From positions 1 to 41,126 of the IMG/VR virus record IMGVR_UViG_3300022885_000039: a stretch of 41,126 bases of DNA; one strand, given 5' to 3'. The notes under the pieces are model-generated. The model was not told the DNA's origin, did not search any database, and saw only the letters and a list, made by a program, of their open reading frames with translations. The stretch is from a virus. This document shows positions 1-7,835 of the stretch, one piece after another (positions within the stretch are counted from its first letter, which is position 1; every line of letters starts with the position of its first letter). Position numbers and translations under genes: made by a program.

Positions 1-131
1 TCATCTCTCTGCCAAACATCTTCAACAATAACATTATTAGATATACCGACAATATCATTGTATTTGTAAATATCGGGATTGCCGTGCCAAAAATCACCAT
101 AAAATTCTATAATGCACGTATTTTTAACAAT
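1..131 (-). CDS. Vsr-like (EDxHD-type) homing endonuclease fragment, runs off the left edge
   Basis: Reading leftwards from 131, a frame -1 to the uvsX-intein frame encodes IIEFYGDFWHGNP followed by VEDVWQRD. The EFYGDFWHGNP block is the core strand/helix motif of the very-short-patch-repair-like homing endonucleases known from phage introns and from fractured split-intein genes. The frame is open from 131 to the window edge. It has no ATG, GTG or TTG upstream of the motif, and a TAA sits at 134-132, so the N-terminal part of the fold is absent here. Either the gene is truncated, or it is reached by a -1 shift from the intein frame at an A5 run (121-125 on the plus strand). The C-terminus lies outside the window. 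Confidence 0.6.
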   Translation of the reverse strand, partial: MVKNTCIIEFYGDFWHGNPDIYKYNDIVGISNNVIVEDVWQRD

Positions 132-946
132 TTATCGGTTTTTTTAATACGCTGGGCTTCTATATATATTAACCTATCACCGCGTTTCACCAATAGTCTG
201 TGATTTTTCGATAATAGTATTTCGGAATTTTTAGTCTTGATTTTTAGATAAGACGTATGGGTTGTTTCCCATTTGTCTATAACATTTCTAAATCTTCCTA
301 AATGTGTTAAAACTTTATCACCAATACTAATATCGGATAATTTTTTAATTCCTTTATCGGTCGTAATTAACGTGTTAGGGCACAAACACGCCTTTGCCCT
401 ATTTCCCATATCAGGTGCCTCGTTTCCTTCATCCATTTTCTTCTTTTCTTGAGCGGTTATTAAATTACCTACCGAATCGATGGCAATAAGAACCTTTCCG
501 AACAATTTCTTTTCTATAATACTGTTCAGAAATTTAACAATTTGGTTACGACATTTTTCAGTTACTTCAACCGGACAGTGTTTAATTCGGGATACGTCAC
601 ACCCTAACCTTTCCGCCGTTACGGAATCTAGTGCCCCCTCAGTGTCAAAATATGCAACACTCATCCCCTTCTTTTGAGCATTGGCCATGATCTTATTAAT
701 GATGAAAGTTTTACCACAAGATTCGGGACCGATAAAGGCGGTTAATCTCCCCATAGGGACTCCACCATAAACAGAACCCGAAATAATTGTGTTTAGAGCC
801 ATTGATCCAGTATCTATCCATTCTGTTACATTCGATAAAGAATTTTGGTCTAGAAAGGTGGCCTCTGGGTTCATCTCGTCTAATGTCTTGAATGCATCAT
901 TCATCAACTTTAGATCAGCTTTTTCGATAGCACTAGCTTTTGACAT
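107..946 (-). CDS. uvsX: UvsX/RecA-like recombinase, N-terminal half fused to a split-intein N-segment
   Basis: Residues 1-186 are a RecA-fold recombinase that polymerises on ssDNA for strand exchange. Walker A is GPESCGKT (73-80), the DTEGA element is at 101-105 and Walker B VLIAIDS is at 152-158. After GNRAKA the reading frame switches at Cys187 to an intein: block A CLCPNTLITTDKG, block-B-like SKNHRLLV, ending KTDKLLKIRAL and a stop. The intein part is 93 residues, the usual length of a split-intein N-fragment, and it ends where HINT domains are normally split. The recombinase C-half and intein C-fragment are not in the window and should lie beyond position 1. The ATG is 6 nt below a -10-like box. 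A splicing-dead remnant cannot be excluded. Confidence 0.87.
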   Translation of the reverse strand: MSKASAIEKADLKLMNDAFKTLDEMNPEATFLDQNSLSNVTEWIDTGSMALNTIISGSVYGGVPMGRLTAFIGPESCGKTFIINKIMANAQKKGMSVAYFDTEGALDSVTAERLGCDVSRIKHCPVEVTEKCRNQIVKFLNSIIEKKLFGKVLIAIDSVGNLITAQEKKKMDEGNEAPDMGNRAKACLCPNTLITTDKGIKKLSDISIGDKVLTHLGRFRNVIDKWETTHTSYLKIKTKNSEILLSKNHRLLVKRGDRLIYIEAQRIKKTDKLLKIRAL

Positions 947-980
947 ATATAGATATTAACACAAAAACCCCAAAAGTCAA
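947..980 (-). promoter_or_regulatory. near-leaderless promoter of uvsX
   Basis: On the minus strand, TTGACT (980-975), a 16-bp spacer and TAATAT (958-953) lie 6 nt upstream of the uvsX ATG. Transcription would begin at or near the start codon. The same spacing recurs at ten other genes in the window. Confidence 0.6.
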
Positions 981-994
981 AAAATTCCTTTGGG
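963..994 (-). terminator. possible intrinsic terminator after the 1022-1423 gene
   Basis: Read on the minus strand, CCCAAAG and CTTTTGGGG form a stem with one bulge around an AT loop, followed by five T. It follows the stop of the upstream minus-strand gene and overlaps the -35 region of the uvsX promoter. Confidence 0.4.
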
Positions 995-1021
995 ATTTTA
1001 TGTTGGGGATATGTTACTAGA

Positions 1022-1423
1022 TTATTCGCTATCGAATAAATTAACGACATTACCACTTTTTGGAGTCTCTGGTGTTACAACACCACCCTCTGGTGGGACA
1101 AAAACATTTCCGGTTCCAAACAACTGATTGTATTGAGCCGTAAGTCTAAAATCAAGGACATCGAGACTAGACATAGTAACATTAGTCTTTTTGTATTCGA
1201 ACACAACGGCATCATCTTTTGAGGCCAGGAATTCTCGGAAAAATACTGGAAGTAGTTGAACACTCATTCGTCCTGAATTATCAGGAACAACATGAAGAAT
1301 CACCGGATTCTTGATCGATAAAAGATCTGGTGTGGTGTCACATGTGACATCCTCACCGAGAATTGTTCTACCGATTTGGTCCAAAAAGACCGTTAATTTA
1401 TTATTTTGTTTGGTTTCGCTCAT
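1022..1423 (-). CDS. conserved hypothetical phage protein
   Basis: 133 residues starting MSETKQNNKL. I chose the internal ATG at 1423 because the longer reading would overlap the divergent plus-strand gene and its promoter. The protein has an NKLTVFLDQIGRTILGED-type start, a beta-rich middle (NPVILHVVPD, SVQLLPVFFREFLA) and a Pro/Gly-rich tail ending VVNLFDSE. No catalytic motif, signal peptide or membrane segment is visible. Similar short proteins occur in T4-like marine phages as I recall them, but I cannot assign a function. It lies just upstream of uvsX in the direction of transcription and is separated from it by a terminator-like hairpin. Confidence 0.7.
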   Translation of the reverse strand: MSETKQNNKLTVFLDQIGRTILGEDVTCDTTPDLLSIKNPVILHVVPDNSGRMSVQLLPVFFREFLASKDDAVVFEYKKTNVTMSSLDVLDFRLTAQYNQLFGTGNVFVPPEGGVVTPETPKSGNVVNLFDSE

Positions 1424-1447
1424 ATGTAACAAAAACTTATTAACCGA

Positions 1448-1457
1448 ATAAGTAATT
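1448..1457 (+). promoter_or_regulatory. late-promoter-like box ATAAGTAATT
   Basis: ATAAGTAATT lies 6 nt upstream of the ATG at 1464. It matches the T4 late box TATAAATA with one A-to-G change, and the window encodes a gp55-type sigma factor. Confidence 0.5.
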
Positions 1458-1463
1458 GCAACT

Positions 1464-1682
1464 ATGAATAATAAAAAAATCGGAAAAATTGGTAATTTTT
1501 TTGTCATATTTTTACCTGATACAAACCAATATTACGGGAAACACATTCACAATGATGATGTTACAGAGCTTCGCTATTCAACAAAGGAAGTGAAAAAAGA
1601 TATCGAAGAATATCCGGTTAAAATGGATGCATGGTTTGCAGACAAGATCCGACGTATGAAATCAGATCTAGATAGAGTTTAA
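1464..1682 (+). CDS. small hypothetical protein
   Basis: 72 residues, basic, with no recognisable domain. It starts MNNKKIGKIGNFFVIFLPDTNQ and ends in a charged helix (ADKIRRMKSDLDRV). The ATG sits 6 nt below a late-promoter-like box, which favours this start and a late expression time. The 3' end overlaps the convergent DUF4326 gene by 15 nt. The first 20 residues are moderately hydrophobic but interrupted by an Asp, so a membrane segment is doubtful. Function unknown. Confidence 0.6.
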   Translation: MNNKKIGKIGNFFVIFLPDTNQYYGKHIHNDDVTELRYSTKEVKKDIEEYPVKMDAWFADKIRRMKSDLDRV

Positions 1683-1982
1683 ATATAATTCCAACCCATT
1701 AGCATATTTACTCAAAATATCACCATGACATTTCTGAGGACTACACCAACAACCCAAAATCTTACCACGTAATTCATGGAGATGGTTGAACAATTCTTTA
1801 TTACCTAAGAGGTATTTTTCGAATTTATCGATAACATCAGATCTATTACCATCAACACCTACCACATATGGATTTCCCCACTTTGTGGTTCGGTCTATAA
1901 GGACATCATAAGATGATTTCTTAATATGAACTACTAACTGATTTGGCACCGTCTTGTTGTTGGAGACTGTAAGATATTCCAT
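1668..1982 (-). CDS. DUF4326 family protein
   Basis: 104 residues that match the pattern of DUF4326 proteins: VVHIKKSSYDVLIDR, then TKWGNPYVVG, a helix with DVIDKFEKYL, and LRGKILGCWCSPQKCHGDIL near residues 70-90. The clustered Cys/His residues (CWCSPQKCHGD) suggest a metal site or an active centre, but the family has no established biochemical role that I know of. It is a complete single-domain copy. Its 3' end overlaps the convergent gene at 1464. Upstream it is separated from the AAA ATPase gene by about 80 nt that hold a 13-bp tandem repeat. Confidence 0.8.
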   Translation of the reverse strand: MEYLTVSNNKTVPNQLVVHIKKSSYDVLIDRTTKWGNPYVVGVDGNRSDVIDKFEKYLLGNKELFNHLHELRGKILGCWCSPQKCHGDILSKYANGLELYLNSI

Positions 1983-2024
1983 AAGTGGTTTTGACTAGAT
2001 CATCCAATCGTGAACACTTATGAC

Positions 2025-2056
2025 TTTTTTAGTTTCATTTTTTAGTTTCATTTTTT
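2025..2056 (+). repeat. 13-bp tandem repeat
   Basis: TTTTTTAGTTTCA is repeated exactly (2025-2037, 2038-2050) and followed by six further T. It lies between the AAA ATPase stop and the DUF4326 gene. No role is evident; replication slippage would create it. Confidence 0.7.
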
Positions 2057-2059
2057 GTA

Positions 2060-3022
2060 TTAATCGCTAAAGCCTACACGGCCCCCAATTTTGAAATCAT
2101 CTGAATGAACTTTAATATCCAATAGATCTCGAACTCGTCCCACCGCTTCATCAAAATCGTTTCCAAGACACTTAACAGAAATCACCAACTCGGTCATCCC
2201 GGCGAATGTGAATGAGTCGGTTGATTCCACCCATTTATCAACCTCTTCACCTGTGATTTGAAGTTTCTGTTCAAAGTAATATCGTCGCATATCGGGTTCT
2301 GGATATCCAATTTTGATGATGCGATCAAATCGTCGAGGTCGTCCAATTAGACGCCTATCGAGCTTTTCTGGGTAATTTGTTGATGCAACATTTAGGACGT
2401 GATCAACGGAATCCTCACCATCGAGAAGTGCGAGCAAATCGGATTCACCATATCGATCAATAATGGCATCGATATCTTCGAACACACAAATGATGTTTCG
2501 TTTAGGTTCAATAGAACTGAAAAATTTAAGACCATTTGTGATGATAGATGGTGATGTGTCACATAGAAAGACGATACCACCATCGTTTACCAACTTTTCC
2601 ATCAACTGCTTCAATAGGATGGTCTTACCGCTACCGGGAGGTCCATAAAACATGTAACCTCGACGTTGCATGAATCCATATTCGGTGAAGGTGTCTCGTC
2701 GATCCCAAAAATTACTGATTTCTGTGGTGACATCAGTAATCAAACCATCTCGAAACGTCAACCATTCGTCCGATTTAACCGGAGATGGTTCAAAAATTGG
2801 AAGACCGTTATCCATTCGACCGATTTTAAAAACGCCGGGGGTTAGTTTTTTAGCGGTATTTCCACAAGGGATGTAATTCCCACCATGTTTGGAATATTGG
2901 ATGTAAGATGCGTTATCTTTCACATATTCCTCGGTATTTCCATCCGATGGTACATGTAGGTCAGGTTTAGATGAATTGGATTTGACAGATTTACCGAAAT
3001 CGGATAGTGTTGATTTGCTCAT
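2060..3022 (-). CDS. AAA+ ATPase, BCS1/FtsH-like core
   Basis: 320 residues. A roughly 115-residue N-terminal region, Ser-rich at the start, precedes a classic AAA module. Walker A is GPPGSGKT (127-134), Walker B ICVFEDID (178-185), the sensor-1 Asn sits in VASTN (212-216), and the arginine-finger region is LIGRPRRFD (225-233). The family remodels or unfolds proteins as hexameric rings. Lack of a protease or helicase domain leaves the substrate unknown. It is not a T4 clamp loader, because there is no SRC motif. The ATG is 6 nt below a -10-like box and the gene lies immediately downstream of DNA polymerase, so it may belong to the replication programme. Confidence 0.85.
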   Translation of the reverse strand: MSKSTLSDFGKSVKSNSSKPDLHVPSDGNTEEYVKDNASYIQYSKHGGNYIPCGNTAKKLTPGVFKIGRMDNGLPIFEPSPVKSDEWLTFRDGLITDVTTEISNFWDRRDTFTEYGFMQRRGYMFYGPPGSGKTILLKQLMEKLVNDGGIVFLCDTSPSIITNGLKFFSSIEPKRNIICVFEDIDAIIDRYGESDLLALLDGEDSVDHVLNVASTNYPEKLDRRLIGRPRRFDRIIKIGYPEPDMRRYYFEQKLQITGEEVDKWVESTDSFTFAGMTELVISVKCLGNDFDEAVGRVRDLLDIKVHSDDFKIGGRVGFSD

Positions 3023-3056
3023 GGGTATATACTACCGATTTTTTAGAATCTATCAA
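3023..3056 (-). promoter_or_regulatory. near-leaderless promoter of the AAA ATPase
   Basis: On the minus strand, TTGATA (3056-3051), 16 bp, TAGTAT (3034-3029), then 6 nt to the ATG. It fills the short gap between the polymerase stop and this gene. Confidence 0.6.
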
Positions 3057-3068
3057 GAATTTTTTCGA

Positions 3069-5636
3069 TCAACTGAATAATTCCATGATATCGGTCACAT
3101 ATTCTACCCCGACTTTGGGTGTAGGCCAACCGATAACGGCATAAACTCGGCCAATAACCGGAGAAACCAGTTTTTGATACATCAACTTGTAATCGGGTTT
3201 GATGATATCCATAAATTCTGGTGGATATTCCTCATAAAATGCCATAGATTTGTAGTTGTGTGCATTTTTCAAGGTGTAAAAGAATTTAAACTTGTTGCCG
3301 TTCCCTATTTTCACATATCGATTATCGATTTCAAGTTTTTCCAACATTTTGTTGTAATTGATTGCTGCCTTAGTATGATACGGTGTCCCTTTTGCGAAAA
3401 TATTATCAACATATCCACTTTCACCTTTATCGTAATCATTGACCTTTTTTCTAAATGAAATCTGATCATGGTTCATTGCGCAAAAATCATCGTAACTTTT
3501 TGTAAATAGTTTTCGTGATGCGTTTTCGTCTCTAGACATGATTGCTGTTTCGATATTGTGTTTGATTAGTTTCTTAACATCTTTCGACATGATAGACTTA
3601 GCAACTTCGATCCCTTTATAGATAAATTTATTACACGGAATTCCATCATTGTCCCTAATGTGAAGAATATAGAATTTCTTTTTCTGTAGAACCGCAATAT
3701 CACAGATTTTTTCTCTCTTGAAAAAATACCTTGGATCGGTAGAATTCAATTCTGATATAGCCCATTTTTGAATATGTTCATTTAAATATTCACCATATTC
3801 CTCAATGATCCTTTGAGATTCGTTGGTGATAATATCATCCTTCAATAAGGTTGTATTATGATGAGCTAGTGATTTTGAAAATTGAAAAAATAATGAGTCC
3901 GTATCCGAATATTTACAAACATCATCAAAAGTGCATTCAACACCATCGGATAAAAACTTATCATATAGAATTTGTGCTCCTTGTTTTACAGACGCTTGTC
4001 CGGTCAACGTGATAGATTCTGCATGATCGATATCAAACAATGGAGAATATATCTGACTAAAAATTCCATAGGTAGAGTTTAGAACTACTTTATACACATC
4101 AGAAAGAGTGTTATTATCTGAAATCTTTTCCTCATAAAATTTTATTTTATTAGGATCGGTTTCTATCATTTTAAGTTTACTATATTTAGAGACTTCGTTT
4201 TTGGCATCAACCCGTTGAGCATATAGATTATCAATAAACTTAGGAATGATTCCCTTATTCTTTTGGGAATATAAAACATTAGACTTTGATAAAGACAGTT
4301 CTTCGGTTATAATAAGTTTGTCAAATTTTTCTTTGCTAAGTGTTACCGTTTTATGATTGGATAACAGTAATCGATATTCATCATTATCAAAGCTCGTAAT
4401 TTTGGCTATTTTGGTTTCGGGTGAAATATTAAGTGTAATGATCGTATTGGGATACAGTGAGTTTGCGTCATATGTAACAATGTCTTCATAAAGAGCCGGA
4501 ACGGGTTCTTTGACGTATCCCCCTTCAAATGAAGTCTTTTGATTCTCTACATTAAAGGTTGGTATGATAAGTCCATCTAATGATGCTTGATGGGCTACGG
4601 CACCTGTAATAAGAGAAACCTTACCCATCGCCCTTTCCGGTTGAACGAATCCTTTGTTTGCTAAATTTTTGGTTAATTTTAAAAATTTTAACCTGTTTTC
4701 TAGTTTGATTAGGATGCGTACATCTTGAATATTATATTTTACAAATTTTTCCCAATCTTGGTCGGCTAAATCGGTCAAAGATACTTGGTTGAATGATGTT
4801 TTTTGTTCGCCTAATTCATATTCTGCGATATAATTCAATGCATACGATTCTCGATCACCGAGAGAAAATGTTTTATATACATCCATATAATCTAAATGTG
4901 TAACACCGTAAATGATCCATCTATCTTGTTTTTGTCCTTTAAAATTGACGGATGCATTCGGCCTTAACCAAATTTTACGGACAGGAGATAATCGATCTGC
5001 TTCCTCGTTCCCGATAATTCTTTTGATTCTGTTGATGATATATGGTATATCATAACCCGCACTATTCCAACCAGTCACAATATCGGGATAATCATTTTCC
5101 CAAAATTTTAAAAAATTTTCCAATAAATCTTCTTCGGTCTTACATTTCATGTAAATAACTTCCGATAAATCTGATTTATATGAATTTTTCAATCCCCATG
5201 TATAAAATTTTTGGGATAAGCTATCGTAAATCGTAATCAAATTAATAGGGTCTGTTGCCTCTTCCGGAGATGAAAATTTTCGATCTGTTGCGTATGTCTC
5301 AATATCTAAATAAATCGTTTTTAAAGGATATTCATCATGTATACCATCTTTGTATGAGTCTAGGAGAAACTGTTGTTCGGGTGGAAGATTTCCGAAAACA
5401 CGTTTAATTGGGTTGGTTTCCAAAAATTGTTTCTTTTTGAAGTTGTTCTCGAAAGTAATCTTTTTTAAATCGGTGTTAAAAATTGATTTTCCATCAGGAT
5501 GCGTCGTTTTTGTTTCGATATAAAGGTATGGTTCAAAAGATGTTACCGATTCTATCCGTTTTCCCGAAGAATCCCATCCCCATAAATGAATAGATTCTAG
5601 TTTGCTGTTATAAAAAATATTCCGAAATCCTGTCAT
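3069..5636 (-). CDS. 43: family B replicative DNA polymerase (gp43)
   Basis: 855 residues with the full set of family B motifs. The 3'-5' exonuclease motifs are YLDIETYATD (109-118), IVTGWNSAGYDIPYI (186-200) and YNIQD (301-305). The polymerase motifs are A DANSLYP (390-396), B KVVLNSTYG (516-524) and C YSDTDS (576-581). All carboxylates needed for catalysis and proofreading are present. It is slightly shorter than T4 gp43 (898). It should copy the phage genome with the sliding clamp and the gp44/62 loader; a likely gp62 is at 36615. No intein or intron interrupts motifs A-C. It is expressed from its own near-leaderless promoter. Confidence 0.96.
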   Translation of the reverse strand: MTGFRNIFYNSKLESIHLWGWDSSGKRIESVTSFEPYLYIETKTTHPDGKSIFNTDLKKITFENNFKKKQFLETNPIKRVFGNLPPEQQFLLDSYKDGIHDEYPLKTIYLDIETYATDRKFSSPEEATDPINLITIYDSLSQKFYTWGLKNSYKSDLSEVIYMKCKTEEDLLENFLKFWENDYPDIVTGWNSAGYDIPYIINRIKRIIGNEEADRLSPVRKIWLRPNASVNFKGQKQDRWIIYGVTHLDYMDVYKTFSLGDRESYALNYIAEYELGEQKTSFNQVSLTDLADQDWEKFVKYNIQDVRILIKLENRLKFLKLTKNLANKGFVQPERAMGKVSLITGAVAHQASLDGLIIPTFNVENQKTSFEGGYVKEPVPALYEDIVTYDANSLYPNTIITLNISPETKIAKITSFDNDEYRLLLSNHKTVTLSKEKFDKLIITEELSLSKSNVLYSQKNKGIIPKFIDNLYAQRVDAKNEVSKYSKLKMIETDPNKIKFYEEKISDNNTLSDVYKVVLNSTYGIFSQIYSPLFDIDHAESITLTGQASVKQGAQILYDKFLSDGVECTFDDVCKYSDTDSLFFQFSKSLAHHNTTLLKDDIITNESQRIIEEYGEYLNEHIQKWAISELNSTDPRYFFKREKICDIAVLQKKKFYILHIRDNDGIPCNKFIYKGIEVAKSIMSKDVKKLIKHNIETAIMSRDENASRKLFTKSYDDFCAMNHDQISFRKKVNDYDKGESGYVDNIFAKGTPYHTKAAINYNKMLEKLEIDNRYVKIGNGNKFKFFYTLKNAHNYKSMAFYEEYPPEFMDIIKPDYKLMYQKLVSPVIGRVYAVIGWPTPKVGVEYVTDIMELFS

Positions 5637-5670
5637 GGTTAGAGTTTATCACAATGAATGGAATTGTCAA
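5637..5670 (-). promoter_or_regulatory. near-leaderless promoter of gene 43
   Basis: On the minus strand, TTGACA (5670-5665), a 16-bp spacer and TAAACT (5648-5643) stand 6 nt above the polymerase ATG. It diverges from the HNH-associated RNA that begins at 5687. Confidence 0.65.
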
Positions 5671-5678
5671 GAGGTACG

Positions 5679-5688
5679 ATAAGTAGAT
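5679..5688 (+). promoter_or_regulatory. late-promoter-like box ATAAGTAGAT before RNA copy A
   Basis: ATAAGTAGAT immediately precedes and slightly overlaps the outer strand of helix P1 of the RNA element. It resembles the ATAAGTAATT boxes found before late-type genes in this window. By analogy with T4, transcription would start a few nt into P1. Confidence 0.35.
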
Positions 5689-5764
5689 AGACAGGAGTAA
5701 GGATATGTATCGAGAAAATACCTATCCGACCGAAATAATTAAAACGGTTTGTCCTCCTGCCTAT
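5687..5764 (+). ncRNA. HNH-associated three-way-junction RNA, copy A
   Basis: Helix P1 pairs ATAGACAGGAG (5687-5697) with CTCCTGCCTAT (5754-5764), with one A-C mismatch. A TAA joint follows, then P2 (GGATA/TATCC and GTAT/ATAC, 5701-5727, loop CGAGAAA), a GA joint, and P3 CCG/CGG (5730-5747) with an A-rich loop. The joint TTTGTC leads back to P1. Copies B and C keep the same layout with different paired sequences, so the helices covary. It ends 9 nt before the HNH start codon. I do not recognise it as a named RNA class. It lacks hammerhead core motifs and is too small for a group I intron. Confidence 0.75.
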
Positions 5765-5773
5765 AAAATAATT

Positions 5774-6556
5774 ATGAATACTGATACAGAACTCAAGGAG
5801 AAAAATGATGATCTCAAACCGCCGTTTGATCGTAAAAAATATATGAGCGATTATAGTAAAAAATATTATGAGAAAAATAAAGATGATATAAAACAATACC
5901 ATAAAATGTATTACGACGATAATTCCGACGCAATTAAAAATACTGTTAAAATAAATAGAAATAAAAATTTATCTCGTTGTAAAGATAGTTGTAAAAAATA
6001 TTATGATAATAATAAAGAAAAAATTAAGGAATATCAGAGAATATATCAAGAAAAGAATAAAGAAAACCTTAAAAAATATCGGATAGAATATAAAAAGAAT
6101 AATACCGAACTTATTAAAGAATCAAGTAAAAAAAGTTATCAAAAACATAAAGATTTTTTGAAAATTAAACAATACAAATACCAAAAAAACCGACTTGATA
6201 CCGACCCATCATATAAATTATTAAAAACGTTAAGACGCAGAATATTAAATGCTTTAAAGGGGAGTTCTATAAAAAAATCACGACGAACTTTGGATCTGTT
6301 GGGTTGTGATATTGTTTTTGCAAAACAGCATCTAGAATCTAAATTCGGAGAAGGTATGTCATGGGACAACCACGGAACGCACGGTTGGCACATAGACCAT
6401 ATTAGACCGTGCGTGTCTTTTGATCTTTCAGATCCCGAACAACAACGCGAATGCTTCCATTATACAAATCTACAACCACTGTGGGCATCGGAAAATCTAT
6501 CTAAAGGTGCGAAATTTACCCCAATTTCTGATCAGGATTCAGTTCAATTAGCCTAG
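5774..6556 (+). CDS. free-standing HNH homing endonuclease A
   Basis: 260 residues from the ATG at 5774. An upstream ATG at 5705 lies inside the RNA hairpin and is rejected. Residues about 20-165 are Lys/Tyr/Asn-rich repeats of the type KKYYEKNKDD, KEKIKEYQRIYQEKNKE, probably a long basic coiled helix that grips nucleic acid. A conserved LLGCDIVFAKQHLESKF block follows, then the HNH core WHIDHIRP (205-212), FHYTNLQPLW and SENLSKG. The family makes nicks or double-strand breaks that drive gene copying into cognate sites. Its last 41 nt overlap the convergent glycosyltransferase gene. Its C-terminal half is nearly identical to copy B. The ATG follows the RNA element by 9 nt. Confidence 0.88.
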   Translation: MNTDTELKEKNDDLKPPFDRKKYMSDYSKKYYEKNKDDIKQYHKMYYDDNSDAIKNTVKINRNKNLSRCKDSCKKYYDNNKEKIKEYQRIYQEKNKENLKKYRIEYKKNNTELIKESSKKSYQKHKDFLKIKQYKYQKNRLDTDPSYKLLKTLRRRILNALKGSSIKKSRRTLDLLGCDIVFAKQHLESKFGEGMSWDNHGTHGWHIDHIRPCVSFDLSDPEQQRECFHYTNLQPLWASENLSKGAKFTPISDQDSVQLA

Positions 6557-7835
6557 GAGACATTTCATTGCGTTCTTTTGATCCAAAAGATGTATAATAT
6601 ACCGCACAATATTCTTGTATATGATCCTCTAACCACATACCCTCTACATATTTTCGAGAACGTTCGGATGCACCCATATAAGTGTCTAAGTCTCCGGTGA
6701 TGTGTTTCAATTGATCGATCAAGTCTGAACCATTATCGAATTTATATTCTGCATTATCGTATGTACATAGGTTTTGGAAAGCTCCGGGTATTCCGAGAGC
6801 ACCCGATTCTATGGTTTTGATATTGGATTTACTCTTGTTAAAGATATTCCGGGTTAACGGCGCGTAAACTGCCTGACATCCAGTATCATAAATTCCTTGT
6901 GGGAGATCCATTAAAGGACTCCAATCAACAAACATCATTTCCCCATTGTCTATGTATGGCTTGAGTTGGATAGGATAACATCCCTTGAAAACAAATTTAA
7001 AATCTTTTCGAGCTTTAATAATAGATTGTAGAACGAATTCAAAATCATCTTTACCATTGGTTTTATTCAGAACATCGATGTGGGTTCCAGATCCAGCATA
7101 AAGAATTCTCGGACGTTTTTTATTTTCTTTCCAAAGTCTTTCGATTCTTTCGGGATGATAAAATCGGTCGAGCCAGAACCGTGGAGCATAGTTAGGCACA
7201 ACCGTAACATTTTTATTACCAGTCTTATTTTTATAATATTCCTTCATGAAAGGACATGTCACGGTAATTTCATCCATCATTCCCATAATTTCCATGATAT
7301 TATCTGTGATTTTTTTATCAACAAATGCCTCTTTACATCTATTGTAGTCTGGAATGTCTTCGGAAAAAACAATATCATCAATTTCGTATATTAGTTTCAA
7401 TCCAGTTTGTTCTCGGAGTTTTGTAAGTTCTTTAATGAATTGATTTTGGTGGTCGGTTGCTTGTCTCTGCATTCTGACAGATTTTAATGGTAAATAAAAC
7501 TTAACATCGGTGATCATTTGAGTCAATGTTGACAATATTCCTTTATTGTAAGAATTCATAACCATTTCAGGCCACATAAGTCTCCAATATCCACATCCAC
7601 CCATATCTGCTGCGTAGTTTAGTGATCTTGGTAAACCAGTTTCAGGCATTTCGATTGCTGGTGCAGCAGGAATCTTAATAACCTTTGCTCCAACATAAGA
7701 GAATGTTGGTAATCCAACGGGCGAACCTTGAGGTAGATTAGGAATTCCAGCCCTTAGTGGTTGATATTCGTAGACAACACTACTATCTGGATGTGTTAAA
7801 ATTTGAGGTTTATTTTCTCGGATTGTAATAGCCAT
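6516..7835 (-). CDS. glycosyltransferase, GT-B-like
   Basis: 439 residues. The features are those of GT-B sugar transferases found in T4-like phages: MGGCGYWRLMWP (about 98-109) near the acceptor side, LIYEIDDIVF, VTVVPNYAPRFW, RILYAGSGTHIDV, and a donor-site region KSNIKTIESGALGIPGAF near residue 345. There is no signal peptide or membrane anchor. It should move a sugar from a nucleotide donor to an unknown acceptor (DNA base, virion protein or host glycan). It is flanked on both sides by HNH endonuclease genes on the opposite strand and overlaps copy A at its 3' end. It is separated by endonuclease B and gene 46 from the main glycosyltransferase cluster. Confidence 0.72.
   Translation of the reverse strand: MAITIRENKPQILTHPDSSVVYEYQPLRAGIPNLPQGSPVGLPTFSYVGAKVIKIPAAPAIEMPETGLPRSLNYAADMGGCGYWRLMWPEMVMNSYNKGILSTLTQMITDVKFYLPLKSVRMQRQATDHQNQFIKELTKLREQTGLKLIYEIDDIVFSEDIPDYNRCKEAFVDKKITDNIMEIMGMMDEITVTCPFMKEYYKNKTGNKNVTVVPNYAPRFWLDRFYHPERIERLWKENKKRPRILYAGSGTHIDVLNKTNGKDDFEFVLQSIIKARKDFKFVFKGCYPIQLKPYIDNGEMMFVDWSPLMDLPQGIYDTGCQAVYAPLTRNIFNKSKSNIKTIESGALGIPGAFQNLCTYDNAEYKFDNGSDLIDQLKHITGDLDTYMGASERSRKYVEGMWLEDHIQEYCAVYYTSFGSKERNEMSPRLIELNPDQKLG

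Noticed and set aside
480-677. Opposite-strand ORFs inside uvsX, 43, 46 and other genes
   Set aside because: They are antisense shadows of strongly conserved coding sequence and have no promoter, ribosome site or recognisable product.
1424-1507. N-terminal hydrophobic extension of the 1022-1423 protein
   Set aside because: It overlaps the divergent gene at 1464 and its late box. The hydrophobic residues are read from the antisense of that gene.
1990-2020. Plus-strand TTGACT at 1990 as a promoter
   Set aside because: No -10 at 16-17 bp and no plus-strand gene downstream.
5687-5764. Known ribozyme or intron (hammerhead, twister, group I) for the HNH-associated RNA
   Set aside because: No CUGAUGA/GAAA hammerhead core, no twister-type conserved blocks that I could find, and 68-78 nt is too small for a group I intron. 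No host gene is interrupted.
5705-5773. Earlier in-frame ATG for HNH A (adds 23 residues)
   Set aside because: It lies within helix P2 of the RNA element, and its residues have no counterpart in HNH B. The ATG at 5774 shares its context with the HNH B start.
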